Assembly (NCBI RefSeq): GCF_002479325.1
Contig: NZ_DLMO01000153.1
Location: forward strand, 1 to 22,182
Reading direction: 5' to 3'
Length of the DNA stretch: 22,182 nucleotides
Origin: Brevundimonas sp. UBA7534
Lineage (GTDB): Bacteria > Pseudomonadota > Alphaproteobacteria > Caulobacterales > Caulobacteraceae
Position 1 is the stretch's first letter. Every line of letters begins with the position of its first letter. A program made the translations under genes and the position numbers. The notes under the pieces were generated by a model. That model was given only the letters and a program-made list of their open reading frames with translations, ran no database searches and had not been told where the DNA came from. Positions 20,599 to 22,182 of this stretch are shown piece by piece.

Positions 20599-21678
20599 AT
20601 GGCCGATGGCGCCTTTGGTCTGACGAAGGAATTGGAGCGGGAGACCGCCGGCGTCTGGGACAAGGTGAAGAACCACGTCACGCCGCTGGAGTGGCCCGAG
20701 CAGGCGCGGCTGATCAGCGAGATCAACCGGCTGAAGCGCGAGCGCGACGCGGTGATCCTGGCCCACAACTACATGACGCCGGAAATCTTCCACGGGGTCG
20801 GCGACTACGTCGGTGACAGCCTGGGCCTGGCCAAGGAGGCCGCGCGGTCGGACGCCAAGGTGATCGTCCAGGCGGGCGTGCACTTCATGGCCGAGACGTC
20901 CAAGATCCTGAGCCCGGAAAAGACCGTGCTGATCCCCGACCTGCGGGCGGGATGCTCGCTGGCGTCGTCGATCACGGGGGCCGACGTGCGGCTGATCAAG
21001 CAGCGCTATCCGGGCCTGCCGGTCGTGACCTATGTGAACACCACGGCCGATGTGAAGGCCGAGACTGACATCTGCTGCACCAGCGCCAACGCCGTTCAGG
21101 TGGTGGAATGGGCGGCCAGGGAATGGGGCGTCGACCGCGTCATCCTGATCCCCGACGAATATCTGGCGCGCAATGTGGCGGCCCAGACGACGGTCGGGAT
21201 TATCGCCTGGAAGGGTCATTGCGAGGTGCACAAGCGCTTCACCGTCCAGGACATCGCCGACATGCGCGACGCCTGGCCCGACGCCGAGGTCCTGGCCCAC
21301 CCCGAATGCCCTGAGGAAATCCTGGCGGCCTCGGACTTCGCCGGATCGACGGCGGCGATGACCGACTATGTCGAACAGCGCCGGCCCAAACGGGTGGTGC
21401 TGATCACCGAATGTTCGATGGCGTCCAACATCAAGGGCGACGTGCCGGGCGTCGAGTTCGTCGGACCGTGCAACCTGTGCCCGCACATGAAGCGCATCAC
21501 CCTGGAGAACATCCGCGACTGCCTGTTGCACATGCAGTTCGAGGTGACGGTCCCGGAGGAGATGCTGGAGCGCGGGCGACTGGCGGTGCAGCGGATGATC
21601 GACCTGCCGCCGCCGGTGAAGCCAGCGCGCTATGACCTGGTCAAGGCGCGCCACCACGTCGATGTGGAGCTGATCTGA
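20599..21678 (+). CDS. nadA: Quinolinate synthase
   Basis: A 359-residue [4Fe-4S] enzyme that condenses iminoaspartate with dihydroxyacetone phosphate to quinolinate in de novo NAD synthesis. The cluster ligands fit the family spacing: Cys119 in RAGCSLASS, Cys208 in WKGHCEVHK and Cys294 in CNLCPHMK. Substrate-binding elements are VILAHNYMTPE, VHFMAET, VVTYVNTTADVKAE, TDICCTSANAV and MASNIKG. GGGAGA lies 6 nt before the ATG, which fixes the start; a longer frame upstream is not needed. nadB and nadC are not in the window, so the pathway is split here. A perfect inverted repeat sits just before the start and probably controls it. Confidence 0.97.
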   Translation: MADGAFGLTKELERETAGVWDKVKNHVTPLEWPEQARLISEINRLKRERDAVILAHNYMTPEIFHGVGDYVGDSLGLAKEAARSDAKVIVQAGVHFMAETSKILSPEKTVLIPDLRAGCSLASSITGADVRLIKQRYPGLPVVTYVNTTADVKAETDICCTSANAVQVVEWAAREWGVDRVILIPDEYLARNVAAQTTVGIIAWKGHCEVHKRFTVQDIADMRDAWPDAEVLAHPECPEEILAASDFAGSTAAMTDYVEQRRPKRVVLITECSMASNIKGDVPGVEFVGPCNLCPHMKRITLENIRDCLLHMQFEVTVPEEMLERGRLAVQRMIDLPPPVKPARYDLVKARHHVDVELI

Positions 21679-21689
21679 GGCGCGGCGTT

Positions 21690-21709
21690 CGGTCCCGTCG
21701 CCGGGACCG
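21690..21709. terminator. Hairpin after nadA
   Basis: CGGTCCC (21690-21696) and GGGACCG (21703-21709) form a perfect 7-bp stem with a 6-nt loop, 12 nt after the nadA stop and 25 nt before the next start. No T-run follows. It may weaken read-through into the protease gene or stabilise the nadA mRNA end. Confidence 0.4.
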
Positions 21710-21733
21710 TGCGCGACGCCCATCTGAACCGCC

Positions 21734-22182
21734 ATGAGCGATACCGAAAACACCGTTCCCAAGCCGGGGCGCGCCCCAGGCCCCTGGGACGCCAAGCCCG
21801 AGGCGGCGCCCGCCGCGGCGCCGACCCCCGCCGACCGGACCTCGGACCGCAGCCAGGCGCCGTTCGAGAAAGACCAGAGTCTGGTCTGGGCGGCGGCCTC
21901 CACCCTGCTGATGGCGGGCTTCCTGTGGTGGATCACCGGCAGCGTGATCGTGGCCGGCGCCATCCTGTTCGGCCTGTTCGTGCACGAGGCCGGCCACGCG
22001 CTGGTGATGAACCGTGTGGGCATGGGACCGGCGCGCATCTACATCATCCCCTTCCTGGGTGGCCTGGCCCGCGGCCGGCGCGAGCCCAAAAGCGAATGGG
22101 ACGGCGTGCTGGTGTCGCTGGCGGGGCCGGCGTTCGGCCTCTTGGCCATGATTCCCTTCGTCGCCGTCGGGCTGACGACCGG
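21734..22182 (+). CDS. Site-2-type M50 metalloprotease, N-terminal part (truncated by window edge)
   Basis: The first 149 residues of an integral-membrane zinc protease. The N-terminal 48 residues are cytoplasmic and rich in Pro and Ala. Two hydrophobic helices follow at about 52-68 and 69-83. The zinc motif HEAGH lies at residues 84-88, in FVHEAGHALVMNRVGMGP, which marks family M50. A later LAGPAFG near 129-135 corresponds to the conserved Gly-Pro turn before the second metal-ligand helix. It resembles the short Rip/SpoIVFB-like group rather than RseP, since no PDZ domain directly follows in the part seen. The substrate is unknown. It is 55 nt after nadA on the same strand, and may be co-transcribed. 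The Asp ligand lies beyond the window. Confidence 0.88.
   Translation, partial: MSDTENTVPKPGRAPGPWDAKPEAAPAAAPTPADRTSDRSQAPFEKDQSLVWAAASTLLMAGFLWWITGSVIVAGAILFGLFVHEAGHALVMNRVGMGPARIYIIPFLGGLARGRREPKSEWDGVLVSLAGPAFGLLAMIPFVAVGLTT

Noticed and set aside
20391..20816. A 141-codon plus-strand frame before and into nadA
   Set aside because: It overlaps the start of nadA in another frame, runs through the inverted repeat and the promoter region, and has no ribosome site or recognisable domain.

Overview
The window is high-GC alphaproteobacterial chromosome, most likely Caulobacteraceae and probably Brevundimonas or a close relative. The support is a TrcR (DUF1013) cell-cycle regulator, an RcdA (DUF1465) protease adaptor behind a DUF1192 gene, the C-minus form of ribosomal protein L31, and GANTC sites placed near promoters as expected where CcrM methylates. 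Genus assignment is inference. No tRNA, rRNA, CRISPR array, prophage or insertion sequence is visible. The genes look like core chromosome.

Layout. 1-1365 (minus): an ABC-2 permease (cut by the window edge) and its ATPase, overlapping by 4 nt. 1446-3591 (minus): an M23 peptidase, a DUF465/YdcH protein, a TIGR02444-family protein and UbiX, the last two joined by a GTGA overlap. 3708-3881 (plus): a second, 57-residue DUF465 protein with a strong intrinsic terminator. 3980-6429: trcR (minus), then on plus a secreted lectin-like/crystallin protein, DUF1192 and rcdA. 6442-8388 (minus): a periplasmic L,D-transpeptidase and rpmE. 8524-10380 (plus): a fused ABC exporter. 10589-14692 (minus): a periplasmic GDPD, an inositol-monophosphatase family protein, EF-P, a four-helix membrane protein, bacterioferritin and the bacterioferritin-associated ferredoxin. 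14814-18047 (plus): thiE, a MASE1-type hybrid membrane histidine kinase without a partner regulator, and an exported Pro/Ala-rich protein. 18051-20105 (minus): a VOC protein and ilvA. 20599 to the end (plus): nadA and a site-2-type metalloprotease cut by the window edge.

Functional themes. Two regulators tied to the Caulobacter cell cycle (TrcR and RcdA) lie within about 2.5 kb. Envelope functions recur: M23 peptidase, L,D-transpeptidase, GDPD, ABC exporter and M50 protease. Iron storage and release (bfr/bfd) has a Fur-like box at bfd. Several metabolic genes stand alone (ubiX, thiE, ilvA, nadA).

No clearly new multi-gene system is present. The most unusual material is small. It comprises a 91-bp block that divides exactly into 13 heptamers with inverted GTGANNN/NNNTCAC ends between suhB and efp; a duplicated 35-bp module with four ATAGTGC units in the ilvA-nadA intergenic region; a GTGCAA cluster after the ABC exporter; a one-repeat cyanovirin-like plus beta/gamma-crystallin secreted protein; and a bacterioferritin with a substituted ferroxidase ligand. 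Start codons were moved from the longest open frame in many cases, on the basis of ribosome binding sites, signal peptides or family length.
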